DNA from: Rhodothermales bacterium
GTDB taxonomy: Bacteria > Bacteroidota > Rhodothermia > Rhodothermales > JANQRZ01
DNA length: 64,000 nt
Direction of reading: 5' to 3'
Assembly (NCBI GenBank): GCA_039944855.1
Contig: JBDUXZ010000016.1
Location: 62,001-126,000, forward strand
The position numbers and the translations under genes were made by a program. How positions within the stretch are numbered: position 1 is the stretch's first letter; each line of letters begins with the position of its first letter. This document shows positions 15,819 through 23,861 of this stretch, piece by piece. The notes under the pieces were generated by a model that saw only the letters and a list, made by a program, of their open reading frames with translations, had not been told where the DNA came from and ran no database searches.

Positions 15819-16580
15819 CGGTCCCACGGGTCTGGGCTGTGAGGCAGGGGAAGGCGTTGCGGATAAGGGGTTGTGGATAACGCTCTCGATATGTTGTGCA
15901 TAACTCGGTAGCACAACGACTTGACTTCCCGCTCCGGGCGCGCTTAATTGGACGTAGTGCTTTCGGGCACAGCGCCTCCGGGCGCGAAACGTTCCTTGAC
16001 GCGACTGAAGTTCTCCAGGCTGCATGAGGTCGCCGGCGCGGTCTGGCGAGGACACGGCGCCGCTCCGATTCCCGACTCTTCGTTTCTCCCGCGAGAAACG
16101 GGGCAGCTCGGACGCACGGAGTGGGCTGCCAGGTAAGTCCGCCGTCTCAACCTCACCCAACCGGGTGCCCGGTCCTACCGGGCGGAAGAGATGCGTGGCA
16201 GACGCCTCGCCGGGGTGAATTCGTTCACACCCACGTCGGAGAAAATGTGTCTGGGCAGCCGTTGATCGATCGTTGTGCACTAGCGCAGCGGACGGTTAAC
16301 GACACCACAGTTCGACTCCGTCGTTCTGTGCGTGTGCTGCAGCACGCGGAACCACGCCGGGCAGGCAGCGATGCCTCCCGACCGTGCGGTTCGGTGCAAG
16401 AACCAGCCTGCTACTCTGTCCCGTAGCGATCGGGTGCGGCCTGACGGCCCATACCCCCTGATCGATGCGGTCGCGGCCTTCGGGCCGCCATTGAGGCTTT
16501 CGAGCCGATGGGGGAAGGGCTGTCGCGTCAGGAACCCTTTTGGCGGGCCGGCACCTCGGGTGCCGGCCCGCTACTTGTTT
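15819..16580 (+). ncRNA. Gene-free, hairpin-rich region; candidate large structured RNA
   Basis: No frame here looks like a protein. The stretch holds a series of stable hairpins. GCGCC/GGCGC lies at about 15972-15985. CGTTTCTC-CCGC-GAGAAACG lies at 16080-16099. CCCGGT/ACCGGG lies at about 16168-16182. GTGAA-TTCG-TTCAC lies near 16215-16228. An extended stem with an AGGCA-GCGA-TGCCT tip lies at about 16357-16380, GCGGCC-TTCG-GGCCGC at 16473-16488, and a perfect 13-bp stem at 16543-16571. UUCG and GNRA loops are typical of functional RNA. I could not match tmRNA, RNase P or an intron. The strand and ends are uncertain. Confidence 0.35.
15872..15903 (-). promoter_or_regulatory. Pair of DnaA-box matches
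   Basis: On the minus strand TTATCCACA (15872-15880) and TTATGCACA (15895-15903) both fit TTATNCACA exactly, in the same orientation, 23 bases apart. They lie in the gene-free region. No dnaA or dnaN gene is in the window, and I see no AT-rich unwinding element, so origin function is not shown. Confidence 0.4.
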
Positions 16581-16674
16581 GTGCGACCTCCATCGAACGG
16601 GCGCGGGTGGCATGGGACCGGCGGAGGAACGTCGGCGCACCCGCGCAGGTGTCAACGGAACGCGGTACCGCCCG

Positions 16675-16682
16675 TATCTTCG
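16675..16682 (+). promoter_or_regulatory. Promoter -7 element of psd operon
   Basis: TATCTTCG, identical to the -7 element at 15718, lies 32 bases before the psd ATG. No clear TTG is seen at the expected upstream distance. Confidence 0.45.
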
Positions 16683-16713
16683 ATGCCGCTCACCTCTCCT
16701 CTCTCGCCCCGCT

Positions 16714-17415
16714 ATGGCGCTCGCTCGCGAAGGCTTCCTCATCATCGCCGCCGTCCTGGCGCTCGCGGCGCTCTGCGTGGCGGCGGGCCTGTGGGTCGGC
16801 GGCATCGTCGGCGGTGTGCTCATCGCCATCGGAGGCGTCTCGCTCGGCTTTACGCTGTGGTTCTTCCGCGATCCGAAGCGGTTTCCGCCTGAGGGGGCGA
16901 GCACGCTGATCCTCTCGCCCGCCGACGGGAAGGTGATCGAGATCGTCGAGGAAGAGGAGCCGCTCTACCTCCGCGAGAAAGCGCGCCGGCTCTCCATCTT
17001 CCTCTCACCCCTCAACGTCCACGTCAACCGGGTCCCGATCGACGGCGTCGTCGAGTACGAGAACTACTATGCGGGCGAGTACCTCGTGGCGTGGCACCCG
17101 AAGGCGAGCACGCTCAACGAGCGCTCCGAGGTCGGCATGCGGCACCCGAGCGGCGTGCCCGTTCTCTTCAAGCAGATCGCGGGCGCGGTCGCGCGGCGGA
17201 TCGTCTGCTACGCCAAAGTCGGCGAGGAGTACGAGGCCGGTGACCGCTACGGGATCGTGAAGTTCGGCTCGCGGATGGACGTGATCGCGCCGCTCGACGT
17301 CGCGTTCTCTGCCCAGATCGGCGACCGGGTGGCGGGGGGCGAGACCGTGATCGGCACGATCCCGGCGCACCGTCTCGTACCCGCATCGCCGTCCACCCCT
17401 GACTCCCAACGCTGA
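16714..17415 (+). CDS. psd: Phosphatidylserine decarboxylase (short PSD type)
   Basis: The 233-residue membrane protein has two N-terminal hydrophobic helices (about 8-50). The catalytic part has LSPADGKVIEIVEE (68-81), FLSPLNVHVNRVP (96-108) and the self-cleavage site in KFGSRMD, where Gly185-Ser186 would be cut to create the pyruvoyl group. It converts phosphatidylserine to phosphatidylethanolamine. Its stop overlaps the pssA start by one base, so substrate synthesis and use are coupled. The longer frame upstream from 16540 overlaps hairpins and is not family-like. Confidence 0.93.
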   Translation: MALAREGFLIIAAVLALAALCVAAGLWVGGIVGGVLIAIGGVSLGFTLWFFRDPKRFPPEGASTLILSPADGKVIEIVEEEEPLYLREKARRLSIFLSPLNVHVNRVPIDGVVEYENYYAGEYLVAWHPKASTLNERSEVGMRHPSGVPVLFKQIAGAVARRIVCYAKVGEEYEAGDRYGIVKFGSRMDVIAPLDVAFSAQIGDRVAGGETVIGTIPAHRLVPASPSTPDSQR

Positions 17416-18245
17416 TGGCTACGCCGCCCCCTGCCGGTTCGAGTAAGCGACTGCGTCGCCGCCGCGACCGCGTGCGCCGCCCGCGCATCTCGCGCGTGGC
17501 CGTCCCGTCGTTCTTCACGCTGATGAACCTGCTCAGCGGGTTCTTCGCCATCATCAGCACGGCCGAAGGCGAGTTCGAGAAGGCGGCGTGGCTCATCGTC
17601 GCTGCCGGGCTCTTCGACGCGCTCGACGGGATGATGGCGCGGATCGCGAACGCCGTCAGCATGTTCGGCGTCGAACTCGACTCGCTCGCCGACGTGGTCT
17701 CGTTCGGCGTGGCGCCGGCGTTCCTGCTCTACGAGTTCGGGCTCGACCGGCTCGGCCTCTTCGGCGTCGTCATCGCCTCGCTCCCCGCGCTGTGCGGGGC
17801 CGTGCGGCTCGCCCGGTTCAACGTCGAGTTCGAGGGCGAGAAGAAGGATTACTTCTCCGGCCTCCCGATCCCGGTGCAGGCCACGTTCGTCGTCGCGTTC
17901 ATCCTCGTTTTCAACGACGGCCGGTGGTTCGAGGGCTTCGAGTGGGGCCGCGCCTCCATCCTCATCCCGATGGTCGTCGTGCTCTCCGTGTTGATGGTCT
18001 CGACGGTCCCCTTCGACGCGCTCCCGACGCCGACGCCGCGCTACCTCCGGTCGCATCCGAAGAAGGCCCTCGCGCTCCTCATCGCGATCGTGCTCGTGGT
18101 GGCGCTCCAGGAAGTGGGCATCTTCATCACCCTCGCGGCGTACCTCGCCTACGGCATCGGCCGCGCGCTACGCTGGGCCTTCCGAACTGCTTACGAGGAA
18201 GACGACGACGAAGACGCATCGCACCCCGCCTCCATCGAAGCCTGA
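17415..18245 (+). CDS. pssA: CDP-diacylglycerol-serine O-phosphatidyltransferase
   Basis: The 276-residue polytopic protein has the CDP-alcohol phosphotransferase signature D-G-x2-A-R-x8-G-x3-D-x3-D starting at D71 (DGMMARIANAVSMFGVELDS, then LAD). It joins CDP-diacylglycerol and serine into phosphatidylserine, the substrate of the upstream psd product. A basic N-terminus (RLRRRRDRVRRPR) precedes the first helix. The tail is acidic (EEDDDEDA). One-base overlap with psd. Confidence 0.93.
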   Translation: MATPPPAGSSKRLRRRRDRVRRPRISRVAVPSFFTLMNLLSGFFAIISTAEGEFEKAAWLIVAAGLFDALDGMMARIANAVSMFGVELDSLADVVSFGVAPAFLLYEFGLDRLGLFGVVIASLPALCGAVRLARFNVEFEGEKKDYFSGLPIPVQATFVVAFILVFNDGRWFEGFEWGRASILIPMVVVLSVLMVSTVPFDALPTPTPRYLRSHPKKALALLIAIVLVVALQEVGIFITLAAYLAYGIGRALRWAFRTAYEEDDDEDASHPASIEA

Positions 18246-18253
18246 CGCAAACC

Positions 18254-18517
18254 ATGTTTAAAGCCACCGTCCGCATCACACTCCGCCCTTCCATCCTCGA
18301 CCCGCAAGGGAAGGCCATTCACCACGCCCTCCACAGCCTCGGCTACGCCGCCGTCGGTGACGTCCGCGCGGGCAAGCTCATCGAGCTTCAAATCGACACG
18401 GAGGATCGGGCCGAGGCCGAGCGCATCGCGGTCGAGGCGAGCCAGAAGCTGCTCGCGAACGAGGTGATGGAGGACTTCGTCGTCGAGGTCGAGCCCGTCG
18501 CGAAGGCCGTGGCGTGA
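18254..18517 (+). CDS. purS: Phosphoribosylformylglycinamidine synthase subunit PurS
   Basis: The 87-residue protein matches PurS throughout: MFKATVRITLRPSILDPQGK at the start, then ALHSLGYAAVGDVRAGKLIE and CEKLLANEV-like ASQKLLANEVMEDFVVEVE. PurS forms the FGAM synthase complex with PurL and PurQ in purine synthesis. Neither partner is in this window. It begins 8 bases after pssA and overlaps clpS. Confidence 0.93.
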   Translation: MFKATVRITLRPSILDPQGKAIHHALHSLGYAAVGDVRAGKLIELQIDTEDRAEAERIAVEASQKLLANEVMEDFVVEVEPVAKAVA

Positions 18518-18888
18518 GTCCGCCCCCCGCCCGAACCCCCGTGATGCGTTCCGCAGCCCCTATGCCTATCGCCGGCCCCGCCGCGCCGCCTCGCTCCGTG
18601 CCGACCCCGGCGGCGCCGGACGTGGCGGTGGAGGAACTCGAAGAGACGGAGGAGCGCATCACGACGCCGTGGCGCGTGATCCTCTACAACGACGAGATCC
18701 ACTCGTTCGACGAGGTCATCTTCCAACTCATCAAGGCCACAGGCTGCTCTGTCGCACAGGCGGAGGGGCACGCGTGGACGGTCCACACGAAGGGGAAGGA
18801 CCGCGTCTACGAGGGCGAGTTCGAGGACTGCTTCCGCGTGCAGGGCATCCTCCGCGAGATCCAGCTCGTCACCGAGATCGAGGGGTAG
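18514..18888 (+). CDS. clpS: ATP-dependent Clp protease adaptor ClpS
   Basis: The core (about 50-124) is typical ClpS: TPWRVILYNDEIHSFDEVIF with the substrate-binding Asn-Asp pair, then QLIKATGCSVAQAEGHAWTV and HTKGKDRVYEGEF. It delivers N-degron substrates to ClpAP. The N-terminal 40 residues are Pro/Ala-rich and variable. I list the GTG at 18514 because it overlaps the purS stop (GTGA). ATG at 18544 or 18562 would give a shorter, equally functional protein. Confidence 0.92.
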   Translation: MSPPPARTPVMRSAAPMPIAGPAAPPRSVPTPAAPDVAVEELEETEERITTPWRVILYNDEIHSFDEVIFQLIKATGCSVAQAEGHAWTVHTKGKDRVYEGEFEDCFRVQGILREIQLVTEIEG

Positions 18889-18970
18889 AGGTTGGGGGCG
18901 GTGGGTTCGAGGTCGTACGGATTTGGACTCTCAACGTCAGGGTGTCCGCCTTCGTCGAGGCGTGCCTCAT

Positions 18971-19006
18971 CGTCGTAGAGACGCAACATGTTGCGTCTCT
19001 ACGACG
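18971..19006. repeat. Intergenic palindrome, GTAGAGACGC family (36 bp)
   Basis: Perfect inverted repeat with half-site CGTCGTAGAGACGCAACA, between clpS and a convergent gene. It is the longest member of the palindrome family in this window. Confidence 0.9.
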
Positions 19007-19061
19007 GTCGAGCCCGAGGCTATCCTGACACCGATAGAACGAATCCGTTTGATCAGTTGAG

Positions 19062-19091
19062 GAAGGGCATCGCCGCCCCTCCACGCCCTTC
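19062..19091. terminator. Weak hairpin between convergent genes
   Basis: GAAGGGC and GCCCTTC pair across a 16-base loop, downstream of the DUF5916 gene on the minus strand. The T-run is poor, so termination is only a possibility. Confidence 0.3.
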
Positions 19092-19132
19092 TACCACCGG
19101 CACGAGAGGGTACGAAACCCAACCCCGAATCC

Positions 19133-21655
19133 CTACCGCATCAGCAGGTAGCTCAGCTTGACGAGGAACACGTTCTCCGGGTAGAGCCGGAACGCGTCGC
19201 CGAGCTGCGTGAATGTTGGCGTGGCGAAGGGAGAGGCAGTGCCGTCGTCGAAGAAGCGGACGGCGTTGTCCTCGCCAAGGCGGGTGTGGCTCCACACGAC
19301 GAAGAGGGTCGATCCCGGCCGGTACTCCCACCGGAGGACGGCGTTCGAGAGGAGCGACTCGACGGCGAAGTCGCGGCGCTTGGGGTAGGCGGCGAGCGGG
19401 CGGAGGTCGTCGGGGGCGGCGAGGAGCTGGAAGTCGCGGTAGCGGCCGCGCGCGGCGAAGAGCTGCGAGTAGAGCTGGAGCGAGAGGTTCGGCCGGAACG
19501 TGACGCTCGTGCGGAGGGCGAGGTCGAGCGTGCGCGTGTCGCGGGCGCCGAAGACGGGCAGATAGTATTGGCCGAGCACCCCGCCGTGCGTCGGGATGCC
19601 GTCGAAAAGCGGGTTGAGCGTCGCGTCGCCGAACGGAAGGAAGCCACGGACCTCGCCCGGCGGGCCGGTGACGTCCCCGACGCCGAGGCCGCTTTCGGTG
19701 CGGAGGAACGATTCGTTCGCCGCCCACGCGACGAATCCGTCGTTCGAGGCGTACTCCGCGTTGAGCGAGAGGTCGAGCCGGTCGCTCGCGTTCCAGTCCA
19801 CCTCAATCTCGGCCCGCCACCCGAGCCCGCCCTGCTCCTGCCACGAGAGGCCTGCCTCCTGCTCGAGCTGGAAGCGGCGGCGCGAGTCGGTCGCGTACCC
19901 CGCGTAGACGCCGCCCGAACGCCGGTTGCGGAGGAGCCCGAGCCCGCGCGTCTCCCGCACGTCGAACCCGCCGAGCCCGCCGATCTGCCCGCCCACCTCG
20001 ACTTCGCTGAACGACTTTAGCTCGGCATTCGCGGAGCCGGACGCATTGAAGCCGCGGTTGGTGAGGTCGGTGTAGCGCCACGTCTGATCGCCGAAGAGGC
20101 TGAGCCGGACGCGGCGGAACGGCCCGAGCGGCTCGCCGCCGTTGAGGTAGGTCCCGCCGCCGACGCCGAGACGGACGAGGTCGTTCTCGCGGAGGCGGCC
20201 GAGGTCGTTCGCCCGGAAGTCGTCGGAGTAGACGCGGAGCCCGGAGCCCCACGTCGTGTTGCCGCGGATCTTGTCGAGGCCGGTGTAGACGGCGAAGCCG
20301 GTCTCGCTCGGGACCGTGCTTGCCGAGGTGGCCGCGTCGCGGTAGCTGAGGGTGGCTGCGCCGTCCCACCGATACGTCCCGTTGCCGACGCGGACGTCCC
20401 AATCGCCCCCGCCGAGGAGCGCCCGCGCCCCACGGAGGGCTTGGTCGGAGCCGAGCTCGTCCGTGTACGTCAGCCCGAGGCCGACGGCGGAGCGCGCGCC
20501 GAATTCCTGCTTCGCGCGGGCGACGCCGAAGAACCGGGCGGGGGAGAAGGCGTCGCCGGTGAGCGCGGCGAGGCCGCCGCCGGAGAGGCCGCCCGACGTT
20601 CGGCCGGTCAGCTTGGCCGCGCCGATGATCGGGTCCGCCGCGCCGATCCGCCGGGTGTAGAGCAAGCGTCCGTCGCGCCCGCTGTCGATCGTGTAATCGA
20701 AGATCGCGGTGCCTTCGAGGAAGAACGGGCGGCGCTCAGAGAAGAACGTCTCGAACGTCGAGAGGTTGAGCTCGGCCGGGTCGGCGTCGACCTGGCCGAA
20801 GTCCGGGTTGATGGTGGCGTCGAGGATGAGGTTTGAGGCGAGGCCGACTTTGAGGTCAGCCCCGAGGTCGGCGCCGAGCGTGGCGTCGCCGGTGCCGGGC
20901 CGGTCGGCGCGCTCGAACGTGCGGGCGCGCGAGAGGGTGTAGGGGCGGAGCTGGAGCGTGCGGCGCGGGGCGATCCCGCGGAGCCCTTCGAGCCGGCCGG
21001 CGATAAAGCCCGTGCCCTCCTCACCGCGCGTGACGGGCTGCCAGAACACCTCTTCGCTCCGGCGCGGGATCGTCCGTTGGAACTGGATGCCCCACGTTTG
21101 CTCCGACGCCTGCGAGAACCGGAGCATCGAGTACGGGATCGCGAGCTCGGCGACCCACCCCTCAGGCGTGACGCGGACGGCCGAGTCCCACACGGCGTCC
21201 CACGAGTCGTCCGAACTCGTCTCGGTCTGGACGGCGTCGATCTGCACGCCGGCCGCCGTGACGGCAAAGCGATACGCCGACTTCTGGTCGAGGTAGCCGT
21301 CGATCCCGACGACGAAGAGGGCCGCGCCGCCGTCGGTGTCGCGGCGGCTGAGCGGGCGGCGAATCCGCTCCGGCTCCGGGTCCGCCATCACCGCGCCGAC
21401 GTAGAGCGCGTTCGGGCCGTAGAGCACGCGGACCGTGGTGCCGAACGAGGCGGGCGCGCCCTCGTTCGGCTCGAACTGGACGAAGTCCGTCGCCGTGTCC
21501 GCGCCGTCCCACGCCGGCTCGTCGAGCCGTCCGTCGATGGTGAGCGCGCCCGTCGTGGGCGCGGCGGTGAGGGTGCGCGGCTCCGTATCGGTGGAGGGAG
21601 CAGGTGTGGGCAGCGAGGCCGCGACGAGGGCGGCGAGAAGCAGGGAAAACGGCAT
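19133..21655 (-). CDS. DUF5916 outer-membrane protein with N-terminal CBM9-like domain
   Basis: The 840-residue exported protein has a signal peptide (MPFSLLLAALVAASLPTPA) and a CBM9-like sugar-binding-fold domain (about 35-215: IDGRLDEPAWDGADTATDFV, WVAELAIPYSMLRF). A long DUF5916 region follows, with the hallmark LNLSTFETFFSERRPFFLEG (about 325-344), then barrel-like strands up to a terminal VFLVKLSYLLMR. Related proteins are common in Bacteroidota and Gemmatimonadota and are probably outer-membrane proteins of unknown substrate. A TATCTTTC element (minus strand, 21659-21666) is only 3 bases from the ATG, so the mRNA is probably leaderless. Confidence 0.85.
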   Translation of the reverse strand: MPFSLLLAALVAASLPTPAPSTDTEPRTLTAAPTTGALTIDGRLDEPAWDGADTATDFVQFEPNEGAPASFGTTVRVLYGPNALYVGAVMADPEPERIRRPLSRRDTDGGAALFVVGIDGYLDQKSAYRFAVTAAGVQIDAVQTETSSDDSWDAVWDSAVRVTPEGWVAELAIPYSMLRFSQASEQTWGIQFQRTIPRRSEEVFWQPVTRGEEGTGFIAGRLEGLRGIAPRRTLQLRPYTLSRARTFERADRPGTGDATLGADLGADLKVGLASNLILDATINPDFGQVDADPAELNLSTFETFFSERRPFFLEGTAIFDYTIDSGRDGRLLYTRRIGAADPIIGAAKLTGRTSGGLSGGGLAALTGDAFSPARFFGVARAKQEFGARSAVGLGLTYTDELGSDQALRGARALLGGGDWDVRVGNGTYRWDGAATLSYRDAATSASTVPSETGFAVYTGLDKIRGNTTWGSGLRVYSDDFRANDLGRLRENDLVRLGVGGGTYLNGGEPLGPFRRVRLSLFGDQTWRYTDLTNRGFNASGSANAELKSFSEVEVGGQIGGLGGFDVRETRGLGLLRNRRSGGVYAGYATDSRRRFQLEQEAGLSWQEQGGLGWRAEIEVDWNASDRLDLSLNAEYASNDGFVAWAANESFLRTESGLGVGDVTGPPGEVRGFLPFGDATLNPLFDGIPTHGGVLGQYYLPVFGARDTRTLDLALRTSVTFRPNLSLQLYSQLFAARGRYRDFQLLAAPDDLRPLAAYPKRRDFAVESLLSNAVLRWEYRPGSTLFVVWSHTRLGEDNAVRFFDDGTASPFATPTFTQLGDAFRLYPENVFLVKLSYLLMR

Positions 21656-21658
21656 CGC

Positions 21659-21666
21659 GAAAGATA
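21659..21666 (-). promoter_or_regulatory. Promoter -7 element of DUF5916 gene (leaderless)
   Basis: On the minus strand TATCTTTC ends 3 bases before the ATG. Transcription from it would start at or near the initiation codon. A plus-strand TACCTTCG (21699-21706) may serve the divergent yigZ-like gene. Confidence 0.4.
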
Positions 21667-21726
21667 CCGGCGGGGGCACCCGACGGCCGGGCGGCGGTAC
21701 CTTCGGCGTCGTGAAATCGCCGTAGA

Positions 21727-22353
21727 ATGATCCCGCCCGATCCCGATACCTTCCGCACGATCGGCCGCCCCGCGCTCGCCGAGCCGCCAAAAACGAAGGG
21801 CTCGCGCTTCATCGGCGAGGCCTTCCCGGCCGCGACCGAAGCCGAGGCCGAAGCCCACCTCGACGCCGTCCGCAAGCGCGAGCACGCGGCGACGCACTGG
21901 TGCTGGGCGTGGCGGCTCGGGCGCGAGGGCGACACCTTCCGCTCGGGTGACGACGGCGAGCCGAGCGGGAGCGCCGGCGCCCCGATCCTCCGGCAGATCG
22001 ACGCGCGCGAGCTGACGAATACGGTCGTCGTGGTGACGCGGTACTACGGCGGGACGAAGCTCGGCGTCGGCGGGCTCGTCCGCGCCTACGGCGAGGCGGC
22101 CTCCGCCGTGCTCGACGCGGCGCGCATCGTCGAGCGCGTGATCCGCGTGGCCGTCCGCCTTCGCTTCGCCTACGACGACACCTCGCCCGCGATGCACACC
22201 GTCAGCCGGTTCGACGCCGAGATCGCCGAGCAGCATTACACCGACGACACGGAACTCGTCGTCCGTGTCCGCCGCTCCGAGGCCGAGGCGCTGCAGACCG
22301 CGTTCGTCGACGCGCTCGGCGGGCGCGGGACGGTGACGCTCGACGGCTCATGA
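21727..22353 (+). CDS. YigZ/IMPACT family protein
   Basis: The 208-residue protein has the UPF0029 N-terminal domain with DDGEPSGSAGAPIL (about 77-90) and VVVVTRYYGGTKLGVGGLVR (about 99-118). A second small ferredoxin-like domain follows. Family members are linked to translation control (eukaryotic IMPACT) and are of uncertain biochemical role in bacteria. It is divergently oriented from the DUF5916 gene. Confidence 0.92.
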   Translation: MIPPDPDTFRTIGRPALAEPPKTKGSRFIGEAFPAATEAEAEAHLDAVRKREHAATHWCWAWRLGREGDTFRSGDDGEPSGSAGAPILRQIDARELTNTVVVVTRYYGGTKLGVGGLVRAYGEAASAVLDAARIVERVIRVAVRLRFAYDDTSPAMHTVSRFDAEIAEQHYTDDTELVVRVRRSEAEALQTAFVDALGGRGTVTLDGS

Positions 22354-22421
22354 CAGGCAAGCTGTCAGCAGCGCCGCCGAACCTGCGGCATCGTTCCCCT
22401 TCCACTCGACCGGTCGAACCC

Positions 22422-22829
22422 ATGACTCCCATCCGCGGCATCGGCGGCATCTTCCTCTACGCCCGCGATCCCCAGGCCCTCGCCGCCTGGTACCAGCGCC
22501 ACCTCGGCATCGAGATCGTCACGTATGCCGAGGGCGCCAACTACGCCCACGAGTTCGCGTGGGACGAGACGCCGGAGGGCGGCACGCGCGACTTCCGGCG
22601 CAACACGACGTGGGCGATCCTGCAGGCATCGGACGAGCAGGCGAACGCCGTCCCGCGCACGGTCGTGAACTACCACGTCAACGACCTACCGGGCCTGCTC
22701 GACCGGCTGCGCGCGCAGGGCGTCGAAATCACGAAGACCGAAGACTATGACTACGGCCGGTTCGCGTATGTCACCGACCCTGAGGGGCATCGGATCGAGC
22801 TGTACGAGGCCGCGGCGGGGCCGGGCTGA
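22422..22829 (+). CDS. VOC/glyoxalase superfamily protein
   Basis: The 135-residue protein is a single vicinal-oxygen-chelate module pair. FLYARDPQALAAWYQRHLGI (about 11-30) and the closing FAYVTDPEGHRIELYE (about 112-127) carry the typical metal-ligand Glu. Substrate unknown; a dioxygenase or glyoxalase-like activity is possible. I chose the ATG at 22422. An ATG at 22350 overlapping the yigZ stop would add 24 non-family residues. Confidence 0.85.
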   Translation: MTPIRGIGGIFLYARDPQALAAWYQRHLGIEIVTYAEGANYAHEFAWDETPEGGTRDFRRNTTWAILQASDEQANAVPRTVVNYHVNDLPGLLDRLRAQGVEITKTEDYDYGRFAYVTDPEGHRIELYEAAAGPG

Positions 22830-22906
22830 ACCCGCCGCGCGTGACCGGCGGTGAGGATCAGGCCCCGGCCTGCGGGGTATGCTGAAGCGAACCCAACGCC
22901 GCTGCC

Positions 22907-23854
22907 ATGTCGCTCCGCCTGTCTGCCCTCGCGCTCGTCCTCTCCTTCGCCGCCTGCCACTCGCCGGATCAAACCGAGCCCGCCGTGCCCGTCCGCGCCG
23001 CCGCCTTCGACGACGCGGCCGACGACCTCGGTGTGCCCGCCGACTCGTTCGCCGCGTACTGGTACCAGGGCCTCGCCGAGATCACGAGCTACGACCTGGA
23101 ACAGGCGCGCTACGGTGAGGTCCACCCCGGCGAGGCCGTGCTGATCTTCGTCACCGAGCCGTTCCTCGAAGCCGAGCAGGTGAAGGCCGACGACCCGAAC
23201 GCCGACGGCGCGGTGACGGTGCTGAAGATGAACGCGACGCGGACCTTCCTCACCGGCGTCTACCCGTATTCGATGATGACGTCGGTCTTCACGCCCGTCC
23301 AGCGCAACCAGCACGGCCCGACGATGAAGGTGACGACGAGCTCGCAGGAGTGGTGCGGGCACACGTTCACCCAGCTCAACCGCATCGCCGAGGGCTACCG
23401 GCTCCAACTCTTCTCCTACTTCGAGGGCGAGGGCGATCAGGACCGCACGCTCGGCGCGCCCCTCGAAGACGGCCTCTGGACGCTCCTCCGCCTCAACCCC
23501 GACGCCCTCCCAACCGGCGCCATGACTCTCGTCCCCGGCACGATCTATCAGCGCCTGAGCCACCTCGACCTGGAGCCCCACGCCGCGACAGCGACGCTCA
23601 CCGATGCGGGCGCGGGGCTGCGGACGTACACGCTTACCTACCCTGACCTCGACCGGACGCTCGCGATTACGTTCTCCGCAGCCTTCCCGCACACGGTCGA
23701 GGGGTGGACGGAGACATATCGCTCCGGCTTCGGTGCGAACGCGCAGACGCTCACCACGACGGCGACGCGACGCGCGCGCGAGATGCTGGCGTACTGGTCG
23801 CTCAACAGCCGCGCCGACGTGCCGCGCCGCGAAGCGCTCGGGCTCGACAGCTAG
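22907..23854 (+). CDS. Lipoprotein of unknown function (often labelled 'septum formation inhibitor Maf')
   Basis: The 315-residue protein starts MSLRLSALALVLSFAAC, a lipoprotein signal with lipobox FAAC. The mature part has AAYWYQGLAEITSYDLEQAR (about 46-65), GEAVLIFVTEPF, RTFLTGVYPYSMMTSVFTPV and SSQEWCGHTF. I recall this Bacteroidota family being named after Maf in some annotations, but it shows no Maf nucleotide-pyrophosphatase motif and is exported. It is better called a lipoprotein of unknown function. It stands alone between a VOC gene and a convergent YhhN gene. Confidence 0.7.
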   Translation: MSLRLSALALVLSFAACHSPDQTEPAVPVRAAAFDDAADDLGVPADSFAAYWYQGLAEITSYDLEQARYGEVHPGEAVLIFVTEPFLEAEQVKADDPNADGAVTVLKMNATRTFLTGVYPYSMMTSVFTPVQRNQHGPTMKVTTSSQEWCGHTFTQLNRIAEGYRLQLFSYFEGEGDQDRTLGAPLEDGLWTLLRLNPDALPTGAMTLVPGTIYQRLSHLDLEPHAATATLTDAGAGLRTYTLTYPDLDRTLAITFSAAFPHTVEGWTETYRSGFGANAQTLTTTATRRAREMLAYWSLNSRADVPRREALGLDS

Positions 23855-23861
23855 CGGGGCG

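Noticed and set aside
15841-15960. Chromosomal replication origin
   Set aside because: Only two DnaA boxes, no AT-rich element and no dnaA, dnaN, gidA or rpmH neighbours. Kept as a finding about the boxes but not annotated as oriC.
15717-16280. 187-codon minus-strand frame in the gene-free region
   Set aside because: Low-complexity Arg/Ser/Pro composition, no start context and no family signal. It crosses several perfect hairpins.
16309-16320. tRNA/tmRNA T-arm-like GTTCGACTCC
   Set aside because: The flanking bases do not pair into a T-stem and no acceptor or D-arm is found. No tmRNA tag-like frame is seen.
16349-16392. Group II intron domain V-like stem
   Set aside because: There is a GNRA-type loop and a GAACC/GGTTC base, but the AGC catalytic triad is absent and no reverse transcriptase or other intron domains are nearby.
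22350-22421. Upstream start for the VOC gene overlapping the yigZ stop (ATGA)
   Set aside because: It would add 24 residues (KLSAAPPNLRHRS...) unlike any VOC N-terminus. The ATG at 22422 begins the domain.
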